Positions 16,802 through 25,644 are shown, counted from the stretch's first letter. The stretch is 58,956 nt of DNA from JBHJGS01 sp050331575 (GCA_050331575.1 JBHJGS010000066.1:1-58956), one strand, 5' to 3'. Numbers and translations are program-made. Notes: generated from the sequence alone by a model not told the origin.

Positions 16802-17800
16802 ATGCTCTCGGCCACCGCCACCGCCGTGATCGGCAACACCCCGCTTGTGAAACTGAAACAGGCCTCGGACCTGACCGGCTGCACCATCCTGGGCAAGTGT
16901 GAATATGCCAATCCCGGCGGCTCGGTGAAGGACCGGCCGGCGCTGGGCATTGTCGAAGAGGCCGAGCGCAAGGGCCTGATCGAGCCGGGCGGGCTGATCG
17001 TGGAAGGCACCGCCGGCAATACCGGCATCGGCCTGGCCGTGGTCGCCAATGCCAAGGGCTATCGCACCTTGATCGTGATGCCGGACAATCAGGCCCAGGA
17101 GAAATATGACACGCTGAGGATCCTTGGCGCGCAGCTGGAGACGGTGCCGCCGGCGCCCTATGCCTCCGACGGCAATTTCCAGAAGGTCGCCGGGCGCCGC
17201 GCGCAAGAGCTGAAGGCCAGCGAGCCGCACGGGGTGATCTGGGCGCAGCAATTCGACAATGTTGCCAACCGCGACAGCCATCTGAAGACCACGGCACAGG
17301 AGATCTGGGCGCAGACGGATGGAACCGTCGACGGCTTCATCTGCGCCATCGGCACCGGCGGCACGCTGGCGGGCGTGGCCATGGGGCTGAAGGAGAGGAA
17401 CCAGGATATTCGTATCGGCTGTGCCGATCCTGGCGGAGCGAATATGTATAGCTGGTTCACCAACGGCACCTTGGAAAGCGAGGGCGGCTCGATCTCCGAG
17501 GGGATTGGCCAGAGCCGGGTGACCGCCAATGTCGACGGCGCGCCGGTGGATGTGGCGTTCCGCATCTCCGATCAGGAGGCGCTGCCGATCGTCTATGATC
17601 TGCTCGCCCATGAAGGCCTGTGCCTGGGCCTGTCCTCGGGCATCAATGTCGCCGGCGCGATCCGCCTGGCCAAACAGATGGGCCCCGGCCATACCATCGT
17701 GACGATCCTGTGCGACCTGGGCCTACGCTACCAGTCCCGCCTATGGAACCCGGCCTGGATGCGCGAAAAGGGCCTGCCCGTGGCGCCCTGGCTGGAATAG
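16802..17800 (+). CDS. cysK: Cysteine synthase A
   Basis: A PLP-dependent O-acetylserine sulfhydrylase, making cysteine from O-acetylserine and sulfide. The PLP lysine is in NPGGSVKDRPA, and the substrate loop EGTAGNTGIGLA and the phosphate-binding GTGGTLAG are present. About 332 residues from the ATG at 16802, which has AAAAGG about ten bases ahead; an upstream ATG at 16781 adds seven residues without a ribosome site. The sequence AIGTGGTLAGVAMGLKERN followed by a long insertion and the LRYQSRLWNPAW end matches the longer CysK subgroup common in alphaproteobacteria. It follows the TetR gene on the same strand but with its own gap. Confidence 0.95.
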   Translation: MLSATATAVIGNTPLVKLKQASDLTGCTILGKCEYANPGGSVKDRPALGIVEEAERKGLIEPGGLIVEGTAGNTGIGLAVVANAKGYRTLIVMPDNQAQEKYDTLRILGAQLETVPPAPYASDGNFQKVAGRRAQELKASEPHGVIWAQQFDNVANRDSHLKTTAQEIWAQTDGTVDGFICAIGTGGTLAGVAMGLKERNQDIRIGCADPGGANMYSWFTNGTLESEGGSISEGIGQSRVTANVDGAPVDVAFRISDQEALPIVYDLLAHEGLCLGLSSGINVAGAIRLAKQMGPGHTIVTILCDLGLRYQSRLWNPAWMREKGLPVAPWLE

Positions 17801-17854
17801 AGCGAATTGCCGGTTTTCTGACCGAAACCGCCTGCCCCTTGTCCCGCCCATGGA

Positions 17855-17924
17855 CCCTGGCCTCCGCCAGGGTGACGGCAGTGTGTGACACAGCCCCCCG
17901 TGTCATGCTGGCGAAGGCCAGCAT
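17855..17924. repeat. Two-hairpin REP-like element downstream of cysK
   Basis: CCCTGGC-CTCC-GCCAGGG at 17855-17872 and ATGCTGGC-GAAG-GCCAGCAT at 17905-17924 form two perfect hairpins, with a small TGTGT-G-ACACA dyad between them (17882-17892). The first is followed by GTGACGG and the second is preceded by GTC, as in the outward-facing repeat pairs of many alphaproteobacteria. It lies between the convergent cysK and gcvPB genes. Confidence 0.7.
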
Positions 17925-17991
17925 CCAGGAACACCGGCGCGTCAGACTTGGGCGCCACGGTCCGCGCCCAATCCTGCTCTAAGCCAAGCAG

Positions 17992-19548
17992 CTACTCCGC
18001 TGCTTCCTTGTGTTCCGCTGGCGGGGTCCATTTCAGGATCGGCTGGCGCGCGGCGCGGGTTTCGTCCAGGCGGCGCAGCGGGCTGTGATAGGGCGCGCCG
18101 GAGAAGCGCTCGGTGTCGCCGTCCCGGGCTGCCTGGGCCAGGGCGCGCAGCGCGGCGATGAAGGCATCCAGCGACTGTTTCGATTCCGTCTCGGTCGGCT
18201 CGATCAGCATGGCGCCGGAGACGACCAGCGGGAAATACATGGTCATCGGGTGATAGCCCTCGTCGATCATCGCCTTGGCGAAGTCCAGCGTGGTCACCCC
18301 GGTGCCCTTCAAGAAGCGATCATCGTAGAGCAGCTCGTGCATCGGCCGCGGCTTGAAGGCGCGGGTCATCACCTCGTCCAGCCCGGCGGCCAGATAGTTG
18401 GTGTTCAGCACCGCATCCTCGGCGACCTGGCGCAGGCCGTCCGCGCCATGGCTCATCATATAGCTCATCGCGCGCACGAACATGCCCATCTGGCCGTGAA
18501 AGGCGCACAGGCGGCCGAAGCTGGTGTCGCCGTCTTCCGCCGCTTCCTTCAGCGCGAAGCCGTCCGCCGTCTTCACCACCCAGGGCCGCGGCGCGAACGG
18601 CGCCAAGGCCTCGGACAGCACCACCGGGCCGGAGCCCGGGCCGCCGCCGCCATGGGGCGTGGAGCAGGTCTTGTGCAGATTGATGTGCATGGCATCCACG
18701 CCCAGATCGCCGGGCCGGACCTTGCCGATCAGGGCATTGAAATTGGCGCCATCGCAATAGAAGAAGGCGCCGGCGTCATGCACCGCGTCGGCGAACTCCT
18801 TGATGTGCCATTCGAACAGGCCGCAGGTGTTGGGATTGGTTACCATGATCGCGGCGACGTCCGGGCCCAGCGCCTGTTTCAGGGCGGCGACATCGACCCG
18901 GCCATTGGCGGTGGCCTTCAAGGTCTTGACCTCATAGCCGCAGAACACCGCGGTGGCGGGATTGGTGCCGTGGGCGGATTCCGGCACCAGCACGACCCGG
19001 CGGGCATCGCCGCGCGCCTCCAGCGCCGCGCGGATCGCCATCATGCCGCACAATTCGCCATGGGCGCCGGCCTTCGGGCTCAGCGCCACCGCGGGCATGC
19101 CGGTCAGTTCGGTCAGCCAGTGTGCCAGTTGGTCGATCAGCGCCAGGGCGCCCTGCACGGTGGACACCGGCTGCAGCGGATGAATGTCGGAAAAGCCCGG
19201 CAGCCGCGCGACCTTCTCGTTCAGTCGCGGATTGTGCTTCATGGTGCATGAGCCGAGCGGGAACAGCCCAGTGTCGATGCCGTAATTCTTCTGGCTCAGC
19301 CGGGTGAAGTGGCGTACCGCCTCCGGCTCGGACAGGCCGGCCAGATGCATCGGCGCTGAGCGTTCCAGCCCGCCCAGCGCGGTCTCGGTCACCGGCGGAT
19401 CCTCGATATCAACGCCGGTGCGGTCGGTGTCGCCGATCTCGAACAGCAGCGGTTCCTCACGAGACAGGGCGCGGGCGCCGGTTAGGGTTTCCATCACGGC
19501 CTGGCCCGCCTCGGCGCGGGTCGGCCGACCGGTCCGGTTCATGCTCAT
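17992..19548 (-). CDS. gcvPB: Glycine dehydrogenase (decarboxylating) subunit 2
   Basis: The 518-residue C-terminal half of the split P-protein, which decarboxylates glycine and passes the aminomethyl group to lipoyl-GcvH. The PLP lysine is in NLHKTCSTPHGGGGPGSG (Lys293). Other landmarks are FPLGSCTMKHNP at about 96-107 and ESAHGTNPATA at 190-200. Its ATG overlaps the stop of gcvPA (ATGA at 19545-19548), so the two subunits are translationally coupled, as expected for a heterotetrameric enzyme. It is the last gene of the gcvT-gcvH-gcvPA-gcvPB operon. Confidence 0.97.
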   Translation of the reverse strand: MSMNRTGRPTRAEAGQAVMETLTGARALSREEPLLFEIGDTDRTGVDIEDPPVTETALGGLERSAPMHLAGLSEPEAVRHFTRLSQKNYGIDTGLFPLGSCTMKHNPRLNEKVARLPGFSDIHPLQPVSTVQGALALIDQLAHWLTELTGMPAVALSPKAGAHGELCGMMAIRAALEARGDARRVVLVPESAHGTNPATAVFCGYEVKTLKATANGRVDVAALKQALGPDVAAIMVTNPNTCGLFEWHIKEFADAVHDAGAFFYCDGANFNALIGKVRPGDLGVDAMHINLHKTCSTPHGGGGPGSGPVVLSEALAPFAPRPWVVKTADGFALKEAAEDGDTSFGRLCAFHGQMGMFVRAMSYMMSHGADGLRQVAEDAVLNTNYLAAGLDEVMTRAFKPRPMHELLYDDRFLKGTGVTTLDFAKAMIDEGYHPMTMYFPLVVSGAMLIEPTETESKQSLDAFIAALRALAQAARDGDTERFSGAPYHSPLRRLDETRAARQPILKWTPPAEHKEAAE

Positions 19549-20894
19549 GCCAACAGCTCCTTCAAGGCGTCTGCGAGCGCGTCGATATCCGCCTCGTCAA
19601 CGGTTTCGGTGGCGGCCAGGATCAGCAGATCCTCAAACCGGCCGGGATAAAGCCGGGAGGCCGGCACGCCGCCCAGAATATCGCGTTCCGCCAAGGCCTC
19701 GACGATGTCGGCGGCTGGCTTGGGCAGGCGCACGGTCAGCTCGTTGAAGAAGGCGGTGTTCAGCACCTGGACCCCGTCAATGCCGGCCAGTCGATCGCGC
19801 AGCTGCACCGCGCGGGCGTGGTTCAGGGCCGCCAGCCGCCTTAAGCCGGCTTCACCCAGCAGGCTCATATGCACGGTGAAGGCCAGCGCACATAGGCCGG
19901 AATTGGTGCAGATGTTCGACGTCGCCTTTTCGCGCCGGATATGCTGTTCGCGCGTCGACAAGGTCAGCACGAAGCCGCGCCGGCCCTCGGCATCGACGGT
20001 TTCCCCGGCAATGCGACCGGGCATCTGGCGCAGATATTTCTGGCGGGTGCCGAACAGACCCAGATAGGGCCCACCATAGGTCAGGCCGTTGCCGATCGAC
20101 TGGCCTTCCGCCACCACGATATCCGCGCCCATCTCGCCGGGCGAGCGCACAGCCCCCAGGCTGACCACCTCGGTGACCACGGCGATCAGCAGCGCGCCCT
20201 TGGCCTGCGCGGCCTTGGCCAGCGGCTCCAGATCGATCAGATGGCCGAAGGCATTCGGGGTCTGCACCACCAGGCAGGCGGTGTCATCGCTCAGCGCGTC
20301 GAGCAGCGCCTGGGTCTCCGCAGCGGGATCGGCGGGATCGGCCGGTGTCACCTCCAGCGCGCCGCCGGCAAAGCGGTTCACCGTCTGGACTGTCTCAATA
20401 TAGTGGCCGTGCAGGCTGCCGGCGAGCACGGCGCGGCTGCGCTTGGTGATGCGCCGGGCCATCAGCACGGCTTCCGACGTGGCGGTGGAGCCGTCCCACA
20501 GCGAGGCATTGGCCACATCGGTGCCCAACAGCGCGGCCACCTGGGTCTGAAATTCGAATAGATAGTGCAGCGTGCCCTGGCTGATTTCCGGCTGATAAGG
20601 GGTGTAGGCGGTCAAAAACTCGCCGCGCTGAATGACATAATCCACCGTCGCCGGGACATGATGGCGATACGCCCCCGCACCGCAGAAGAAGGGCACGCTG
20701 CCCGCGGGCACATTGCGCGCCGCCAGCGCTGCCAGTTGCCGTTCCACCGCGCGCTCGGACTGATGGTCGGGCAGATCGATCGGCGCATTCAGTGCCTCGG
20801 CGGGCACATCCTGGAACAGCGCGTCGATATGATCCACGCCGATGGCGGCCAGCATGCGCGCACGGTCGGCCTCGCTGTGCGGAAGATAGCGCAT
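19545..20894 (-). CDS. gcvPA: Glycine dehydrogenase (decarboxylating) subunit 1
   Basis: The 449-residue N-terminal half of the split P-protein. It begins MRYLPHSEADRARMLAAIGV and contains FFCGAGAYRHHVPATVDYV, TAYTPYQPEISQGTLHYLFE and TSNICTNSGLCALAF, all hallmark segments of GcvPA. It lacks the PLP lysine, which resides in GcvPB. It starts five bases after gcvH and overlaps gcvPB by four bases. Split P-proteins are usual in many bacteria, in contrast to the single-chain enterobacterial GcvP. Confidence 0.97.
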   Translation of the reverse strand: MRYLPHSEADRARMLAAIGVDHIDALFQDVPAEALNAPIDLPDHQSERAVERQLAALAARNVPAGSVPFFCGAGAYRHHVPATVDYVIQRGEFLTAYTPYQPEISQGTLHYLFEFQTQVAALLGTDVANASLWDGSTATSEAVLMARRITKRSRAVLAGSLHGHYIETVQTVNRFAGGALEVTPADPADPAAETQALLDALSDDTACLVVQTPNAFGHLIDLEPLAKAAQAKGALLIAVVTEVVSLGAVRSPGEMGADIVVAEGQSIGNGLTYGGPYLGLFGTRQKYLRQMPGRIAGETVDAEGRRGFVLTLSTREQHIRREKATSNICTNSGLCALAFTVHMSLLGEAGLRRLAALNHARAVQLRDRLAGIDGVQVLNTAFFNELTVRLPKPAADIVEALAERDILGGVPASRLYPGRFEDLLILAATETVDEADIDALADALKELLA

Positions 20895-20899
20895 CCGGC

Positions 20900-21274
20900 T
20901 TACTCCAACTCTTTCAGATAAGCGTCATAGGCGGCCTGATCCATCAGGCCGGTCAGTTCGGTCTCATCGGCGAGCTTGATCTTGAAGAACCAGCCTTGGC
21001 CGGCGGGATCCTCATTCACCTTGGCGGGGTCTTCAGCGAGCGCGGCATTGCCTTCGACCACCTCACCGGCGACCGGGGCATAAACCTCGCTGGCGGCCTT
21101 AACCGATTCCACCACGCCGGCCTCGTCACCGGTGGCCAGGGTGCGGCCAGCCTCGGGCACCTCAACATAGACCACATCGCCCAATTGCTGTTGGGCATAG
21201 GCGGTAATGCCGACGGTCCCGACGCCGTTCTCAACGCGGATCCACTCATGATCCTTGGTGTAATAGATGCTCAT
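20900..21274 (-). CDS. gcvH: Glycine cleavage system H protein
   Basis: A 124-residue lipoyl carrier that shuttles the aminomethyl intermediate between the P and T proteins and the dihydrolipoyl moiety to the L protein. The lipoylated lysine is Lys59 in VVESVKAASEVYAP. The N-terminal YYTKDHEWIRVENG is the family start. It sits 12 bases after gcvT and five before gcvPA, in the same operon under the glycine riboswitch. The L protein is not encoded here and is presumably shared with other dehydrogenase complexes. Confidence 0.98.
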   Translation of the reverse strand: MSIYYTKDHEWIRVENGVGTVGITAYAQQQLGDVVYVEVPEAGRTLATGDEAGVVESVKAASEVYAPVAGEVVEGNAALAEDPAKVNEDPAGQGWFFKIKLADETELTGLMDQAAYDAYLKELE

Positions 21275-21286
21275 GGGCCGATGTCC

Positions 21287-22408
21287 TTAGGGCTTGCGCT
21301 TGTAGCGTTGTTCGACGAAGGGCGTGGGGGCGACCACCGCCGGGTGCGGTTTGCCGCGGATCGATAAAGTCAGGGCGGTGCCCGGCTCAGCCAGTGCCGG
21401 CGGCACATAGCCCATGGCGATCGGGCCCTCGACCGTGGGCCCGAAGCCGCCGCTGGTGATCACGCCCACGGCGGTGCCGTCAGTGTCCTGAATTGCCACG
21501 CCGGGCCGGGCGATGGCGCGGCCTTCGGGCCGGATGCCGACACGCTTGCGTGCCGGCCCCTCGGCCAGCTCCGACACAATCCGCGCCGCGCCGGGAAAGT
21601 CGCCGGCCTGCCGCCGCGCCTTGGGCAAGGCAAACAACAGATCTGCCTCCACCGGCGAGGTGGTTTCGTCAAGATCCTGGCCATACAAGCACAAGCCCGC
21701 CTCCAGGCGCAGGCTGTCGCGCGCGCCCAAGCCGATCGGCTTGACCCGGTCATCCTCCAGCAGGCGGCGCGCCAAACGGTCAGCCGCAGCGGCCGGAACC
21801 GAGATCTCAAAGCCGTCTTCGCCGGTATAGCCGGACCGGCTGACCGCCAAATCCTCATTGCCGAAGCGCAATCCCTCGGCTGCGGCCATGAAGCCCAGAT
21901 CGGCCACGCCCGGTACAACGGCTTGTAGAACTGATTCCGCGTTCGGGCCTTGCAGCGCCAACAGCGCCTGATCGTGCATCAGGTCGATGGCAACCTCATC
22001 GCCGAGCCCGGCACGCAAAGCCGCGAGGTCCACCTCTTTGCGCGCCGCGTTGATCACCAGATACAGCGTTGCCGGATCGCGCCGGGTGACGATCAAATCG
22101 TCAACGATGCCGCCATCGGCATTCAACAACAAGGTGTAGCGCGCCCGCCCGGGCGCTAGAGCTGCGATGCGGCCGCTGACCAGGCGCTCCAGCGCCGGGG
22201 CTGGATCTTGACCGCTGCGGCCGCGCAACAGCACCTGGCCCATATGGCTGACATCGAACAGGCCGGCCGAGGCGCGGCAATGCCGATGCTCTGCAAGAAT
22301 GCCCTCAAATTGCACCGGCATGGCATAGCCGGCGAAATCGACCATCTTAGCCCCGAGGGAGCGGTGCATGTCGAACAAGGGAGTTTGCTTCAGGGATGTC
22401 ATGCTCAC
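21287..22408 (-). CDS. gcvT: Glycine cleavage system T protein (aminomethyltransferase)
   Basis: A 373-residue folate-dependent aminomethyltransferase that transfers the one-carbon unit from the H protein to tetrahydrofolate and releases ammonia. Landmarks are TPLFDMHRSLGAKMVDFAGYAMPVQFEG at the start, FDVSHMGQ at about 52-59, and SRSGYTGEDGFEI in the middle. The start is GTG at 22408, with GAAGG five bases ahead, or ATG two codons in at 22402. It is the first gene after the tandem glycine riboswitch. Confidence 0.96.
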   Translation of the reverse strand: MSMTSLKQTPLFDMHRSLGAKMVDFAGYAMPVQFEGILAEHRHCRASAGLFDVSHMGQVLLRGRSGQDPAPALERLVSGRIAALAPGRARYTLLLNADGGIVDDLIVTRRDPATLYLVINAARKEVDLAALRAGLGDEVAIDLMHDQALLALQGPNAESVLQAVVPGVADLGFMAAAEGLRFGNEDLAVSRSGYTGEDGFEISVPAAAADRLARRLLEDDRVKPIGLGARDSLRLEAGLCLYGQDLDETTSPVEADLLFALPKARRQAGDFPGAARIVSELAEGPARKRVGIRPEGRAIARPGVAIQDTDGTAVGVITSGGFGPTVEGPIAMGYVPPALAEPGTALTLSIRGKPHPAVVAPTPFVEQRYKRKP

Positions 22409-22463
22409 CAGGGCCTTCAGACGAATGGGTCGGCCGGACCCCGTTGCTGAGTGATCCGGTCGG

Positions 22464-22654
22464 CCCCCTCTGTCATGAAACCTGAGAGATTAGGCGGGGG
22501 AGACCCGCTTACCCCTTCGGTGGGCAGCACCGGTGCAGGTGTTGCCGCTTTCCAGAGCGTTCTTCGGTGCAGCGGTCCCTGGTGCCTGAGAGTTTCCGGG
22601 GTGGTTGCTCCTTCGGCGGCTCCGGCAAGGCCCGGAACACTCTTCCGCTGCGCC
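22464..22654 (-). ncRNA. Tandem glycine riboswitch upstream of gcvT
   Basis: Read on the minus strand, two glycine aptamers lie in series. The first (about 22571-22654) contains GCCGAAGGAGCAA and AAACTCTCAGGCACC; the second (about 22464-22565) contains ACCGAAGGGGTAAGC and AATCTCTCAGG. These are the diagnostic conserved blocks of the class. The short linker between them is typical of tandem forms. Downstream, GGCCGACCGGA (ending near 22451) can pair imperfectly with TCCGGCCGACC nearer the gene and may act as the expression platform. Glycine binding is expected to turn on gcvTH-PA-PB. Confidence 0.95.
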
Positions 22655-22758
22655 GTGCAGCCAGAGCAGGCTCTGACTACCGAACGAAGCCGCCACCATA
22701 CGCCCCGTGACGCCGCTGTCAACGGCCTGCGTCGGCGCATAGGCCCAGGGCTGCGCGT

Positions 22759-23277
22759 CTATTCCGCCAGATTGGCGACTGCGTCGTCCAGTCTCAGCTG
22801 CAGTCCCACCAACAATTCATAATCGTAGCGGCGCGGCTGTTCGATCGAGCCGAAGCGTTGCCGAACCGTTTCACGGCTGCCGGCAAAGGGCTGATCCGGG
22901 GACAGGATAAAGCTGGTCTCATAGACCTGCTTGGCAATGATCTGGCTATTGTCGCGCAGCAGCGTCACGAAGAAGGGCAGGGTAATCTGCAGCGGCTCGG
23001 TCAAGGCCGGGCCGGCCCGCACGGTCAGATCGAAGGACACATCGCTGACCACATCCTCGCCTTGGTCACAGTCCAGGCGGACATCGGAAATGCTGGCGAC
23101 GAAGACCACGTCATTGGCCGTCCGCCCCGCGCCTAGATAGCGCACCAATTGGTCTGTGCCAGACAGGATCGCCGGAGCCGGGCAGCGCTGCACACGCACC
23201 TCCAACGGATTGCGATTGACACCGCACCCCAGCAGCAAGGCGAATAGCAGCAAGAGCGGAAGGAAACGAAGACGCAT
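22759..23277 (-). CDS. Putative lipoprotein of unknown function
   Basis: A 172-residue protein with a strong lipoprotein signal (MRLRFLPLLLLFALLLGC, lipidation at Cys18). The mature part has further cysteines (CPAP, LDCD), a beta-rich centre (VSDVSFDLTVRAGP) and a C-terminal YDYELLVGLQLRLDDAVANL. I do not recognise a named family, but it looks like the small conserved alphaproteobacterial outer-membrane-associated lipoproteins. It ends about 60 bases upstream of the glycine riboswitch on the same strand; separate transcription is likely because the riboswitch needs its own promoter. Confidence 0.8.
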   Translation of the reverse strand: MRLRFLPLLLLFALLLGCGVNRNPLEVRVQRCPAPAILSGTDQLVRYLGAGRTANDVVFVASISDVRLDCDQGEDVVSDVSFDLTVRAGPALTEPLQITLPFFVTLLRDNSQIIAKQVYETSFILSPDQPFAGSRETVRQRFGSIEQPRRYDYELLVGLQLRLDDAVANLAE

Positions 23278-23365
23278 CAGAACGACACCGGGAAACTCAT
23301 AGGGCCGAAAACCGCCGCACCCTAGGATCGGACACGGCCGAAAGGCAAGCCACTCAGCGCGGCGT

Positions 23366-24127
23366 TCACAAACTGATCAGGCCATAGCGCATCGCCAGGG
23401 CCACCGCATGGGTCACGCTGCTCGCCCCCAGCTTGGCCTTGGCATTTTCGATATGAAAGCCCACGGTGCGCGCGCTCAGGTCCAAGATCACGGCGATGTC
23501 CTGGCGTGTCTTGCCATGCGCTGTCCAGAACAGGCAGGCGCATTCGCGCTTGCTCAGCTTCGGCGGCGCGGCCTCCTGGCGCGGGTCGAGCCGGTTCATC
23601 TGGGTGTGGAACTGCAGCGCCAACAGGTGCGGCAGAGCACGCTCGCTGGCCAAGCCCTCGATCCGATAACATGACGGATCGAACGGCAGCGTCACCGCGG
23701 CGAAGCGGCCATTCTGCAGCGATCCGGTGGTGGCAACGGTGATGCCGGCCCGCAGATCGTAGGTCTCCGCCTCATTCATGAACTCGCGTTCCAGCGGCGG
23801 CAGGTCTTCCAAAGTGTTCAGGGGGTTTTTGCCCCAGAAGAACGGCGGCGAGGCCAATTTCGCGTGGCGGATCACCGGATCCACTATGACATAATGGGAC
23901 TTTATGTATCTCTGCGTCCAGACATCGGGATAACTTGAGCGGATTTCCGGCGGCCGTGTGGCATCAGCTTCGGCCACATAGCCGAAATTCGTTAAGCCGA
24001 TGGTCTGGATCGCGCCCAGGAACGCCGCCTGCAGTTCCTCTTCATCGCGGGCGGTCTCTGCCGCGTCGGCGAAGCGGTCGATCAGGCCGAAATCCAGCCT
24101 CAGTCGAGCAGGCTCATCCTTGCTCAC
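23366..24127 (-). CDS. LuxR family regulator with N-acylhomoserine-lactone-binding domain
   Basis: A 253-residue quorum-sensing type regulator. Residues 25-175 form the autoinducer-binding domain and about 190-250 the GerE/LuxR helix-turn-helix (LSKRECACLFWTAHGKTRQDIAVIL, RTVGFHIENAKAKLGA). Known ligand residues of TraR (Tyr53, Trp57, Tyr61, Asp70, Pro71, Trp85) align in exact spacing with Tyr66, Trp70, Tyr74, Asp83, Pro84 and Trp98 here, so acyl-homoserine-lactone binding is plausible. No luxI-type synthase is in the window, making it a candidate LuxR solo. It starts with GTG. A dyad lies 19 bases upstream; the AraC gene is divergent. Confidence 0.93.
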   Translation of the reverse strand: MSKDEPARLRLDFGLIDRFADAAETARDEEELQAAFLGAIQTIGLTNFGYVAEADATRPPEIRSSYPDVWTQRYIKSHYVIVDPVIRHAKLASPPFFWGKNPLNTLEDLPPLEREFMNEAETYDLRAGITVATTGSLQNGRFAAVTLPFDPSCYRIEGLASERALPHLLALQFHTQMNRLDPRQEAAPPKLSKRECACLFWTAHGKTRQDIAVILDLSARTVGFHIENAKAKLGASSVTHAVALAMRYGLISL

Positions 24128-24145
24128 CTATCATCCCCACCCGCC

Positions 24146-24161
24146 CTGTCATTTCCGACAG
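24146..24161. promoter_or_regulatory. Dyad upstream of luxR-type gene, possible lux-box-like site
   Basis: CTGTC-ATTTCC-GACAG is a 16-bp dyad with perfect 5-bp arms, lying 19-34 bases before the GTG start of the LuxR regulator. The CTGT/ACAG arms resemble half-sites of lux boxes, but the match is short. Confidence 0.35.
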
Positions 24162-24383
24162 TTTTCAGAAAATCGGCCTTGCCCGATAATGCTCTGTAAT
24201 TGCTGTAGAGCGCCGAAGACGGATTTGCAGCATTAGCGCATGACGCAGAGGTCGGAATATCGGGATCTTGCTGTGACGCGCTGAGTCTATGCTGCGTGAC
24301 ATCGCGCACCTGCAAAGGTGCTCGGATTTGGCCGGGGGGGATCCGGCCCGTGTGAGCGCGTATCGGATCAGGGAGACTTGAGC

Positions 24384-25565
24384 ATGGATGAGCAATTCAT
24401 CAATCTGGCGCCGCCGGCAAGCCACGCCGACGACACCGCAACCACCAGCTTGGCAACCACCAGCTTGAATGACGCAGGCCCCACCTTGGCCTGCCCGCGC
24501 GGACGCATCACCTATGTTCGACCAGGCGGCGTGCGCCTGACCTTGACGGCGACAACCGGGGCTTCCTTGCGCATTCCGTTGGCGCCTCACCGTTCGATGC
24601 TGCGCGCGGCGGACGGGGCAGGGCGCAGCATTGACGCCTACCCGTATCAAAGCCTGCTCCTGGCCCCGGGAGAGCGGATCAGCGAGCGCTCGGCCCAAGA
24701 CAGCGATGCGGATCTGCTGTTTGTCGAGCTGTCCGGGCCATTTTGGGCGATCCTGTGCGGACGCCATGGCATCGATGCCGGCAGCCTCGATCCGCATGGT
24801 GAGATTTTTCATCCCGAGCTTCCCGAGCTGGCCGACCGGCTGCGGCGTTTGCTGCTGAGCATGGAGGATGGCGCGGACGGCCGCGGTGATCTCGCCGATC
24901 AGCTGCTGGGCACCTTGGGCCGTCTGATCGGCGAGGCCCTGGCCTATGGCGGGCACCGGGAAAGCCGGGGTGTACGCGGGCTGACCGAGCGCCAGGCGAC
25001 CCGCCTGCTCGACCATATCCGCGACAATCTGGATCAGCGCCTGACCCTGCCGGATATGGCCGCCGTGGTGAATTTGTCGACCTGCCATTTCGCCCGGGTG
25101 TTCACCAAGACCTTCGGCGTGCCGCCGCACCACTTCGTCCGCGCTGAACGGATCCGTCGAGCCCAACGCCTGCTGCATGATCGCAGTCGGTCGCTGGCCG
25201 ATATCGCCTATGCCACCGGCTTTTCCAGCCAGTCGCACATGACCGGGGCGTTCCGCGAGCAGCTGGGAATCACGCCGGGTCGGCTGCGCCGCACCATCCG
25301 GCGCCGGGTCCGCGCCGCTCAGCCGGCCGCAGCGCCGATCGCCTTCAGCCCGGCGCCACCGCCGGCCTGGCCGGACAATGCCGCCTACCGTGCGGCCGCC
25401 GAGCGCGAGGACCATTTGAATGAAGAACGCCAACAGGCGCTCGGTGCCTTGGCTGCGGCGCTGGACTGTGCCCCAAAGGAGGTGCTGGACCGGCAATTGG
25501 CGATTTTGTCCAAACTGGATCGCGGACTGTATTTCGACCTGATGGACCGGTTGCGCCGGGACTGA
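24384..25565 (+). CDS. AraC family regulator with C-terminal extension
   Basis: A 393-residue regulator from the ATG at 24384, supported by GGGAGA at 24371-24376; the open frame extends upstream from a GTG without support. The N-terminal half is a cupin-like effector domain without recognisable ligand residues. The AraC double helix-turn-helix follows at about residues 215-310 (LTLPDMAAVVNLSTCHFARVF and LADIAYATGFSSQSHMTGAF). It then has an unusual tail of about 80 residues: an Ala/Pro-rich linker and a helical end with NEERQQALGALAAALD and YFDLMDRLRRD. A 12-bp direct repeat near the start encodes the duplicated TTSL. It is divergent from the LuxR gene and 117 bases upstream of the autotransporter. 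Confidence 0.9.
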   Translation: MDEQFINLAPPASHADDTATTSLATTSLNDAGPTLACPRGRITYVRPGGVRLTLTATTGASLRIPLAPHRSMLRAADGAGRSIDAYPYQSLLLAPGERISERSAQDSDADLLFVELSGPFWAILCGRHGIDAGSLDPHGEIFHPELPELADRLRRLLLSMEDGADGRGDLADQLLGTLGRLIGEALAYGGHRESRGVRGLTERQATRLLDHIRDNLDQRLTLPDMAAVVNLSTCHFARVFTKTFGVPPHHFVRAERIRRAQRLLHDRSRSLADIAYATGFSSQSHMTGAFREQLGITPGRLRRTIRRRVRAAQPAAAPIAFSPAPPPAWPDNAAYRAAAEREDHLNEERQQALGALAAALDCAPKEVLDRQLAILSKLDRGLYFDLMDRLRRD

Positions 25566-25616
25566 GCGCGGTGGCCCTGACGGCTCAACGGCCATAGAGC
25601 CTTGCAATCGGCAGAG

Positions 25617-25644
25617 GATGCTTTAGGGACTGGCCTGAAGCATT
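25617..25644 (+). other. Stem-loop in the leader of the autotransporter gene
   Basis: GATGCTTTAGG at 25617-25627 pairs with CCTGAAGCATT at 25634-25644 (9 of 11 positions, plus a G-T pair). No T-run follows. It lies between the AraC gene and the autotransporter start and could be a weak terminator or a leader structure. Confidence 0.4.

Noticed and set aside
18010..19251. A 413-codon plus-strand frame opposite gcvPB
   Set aside because: Composition is typical of an antisense shadow (Gly/His/Arg-rich); gcvPB is certain.
24165..25607. A 480-codon minus-strand frame opposite the AraC gene
   Set aside because: Antisense shadow; the AraC DNA-binding domain on the plus strand is unmistakable.
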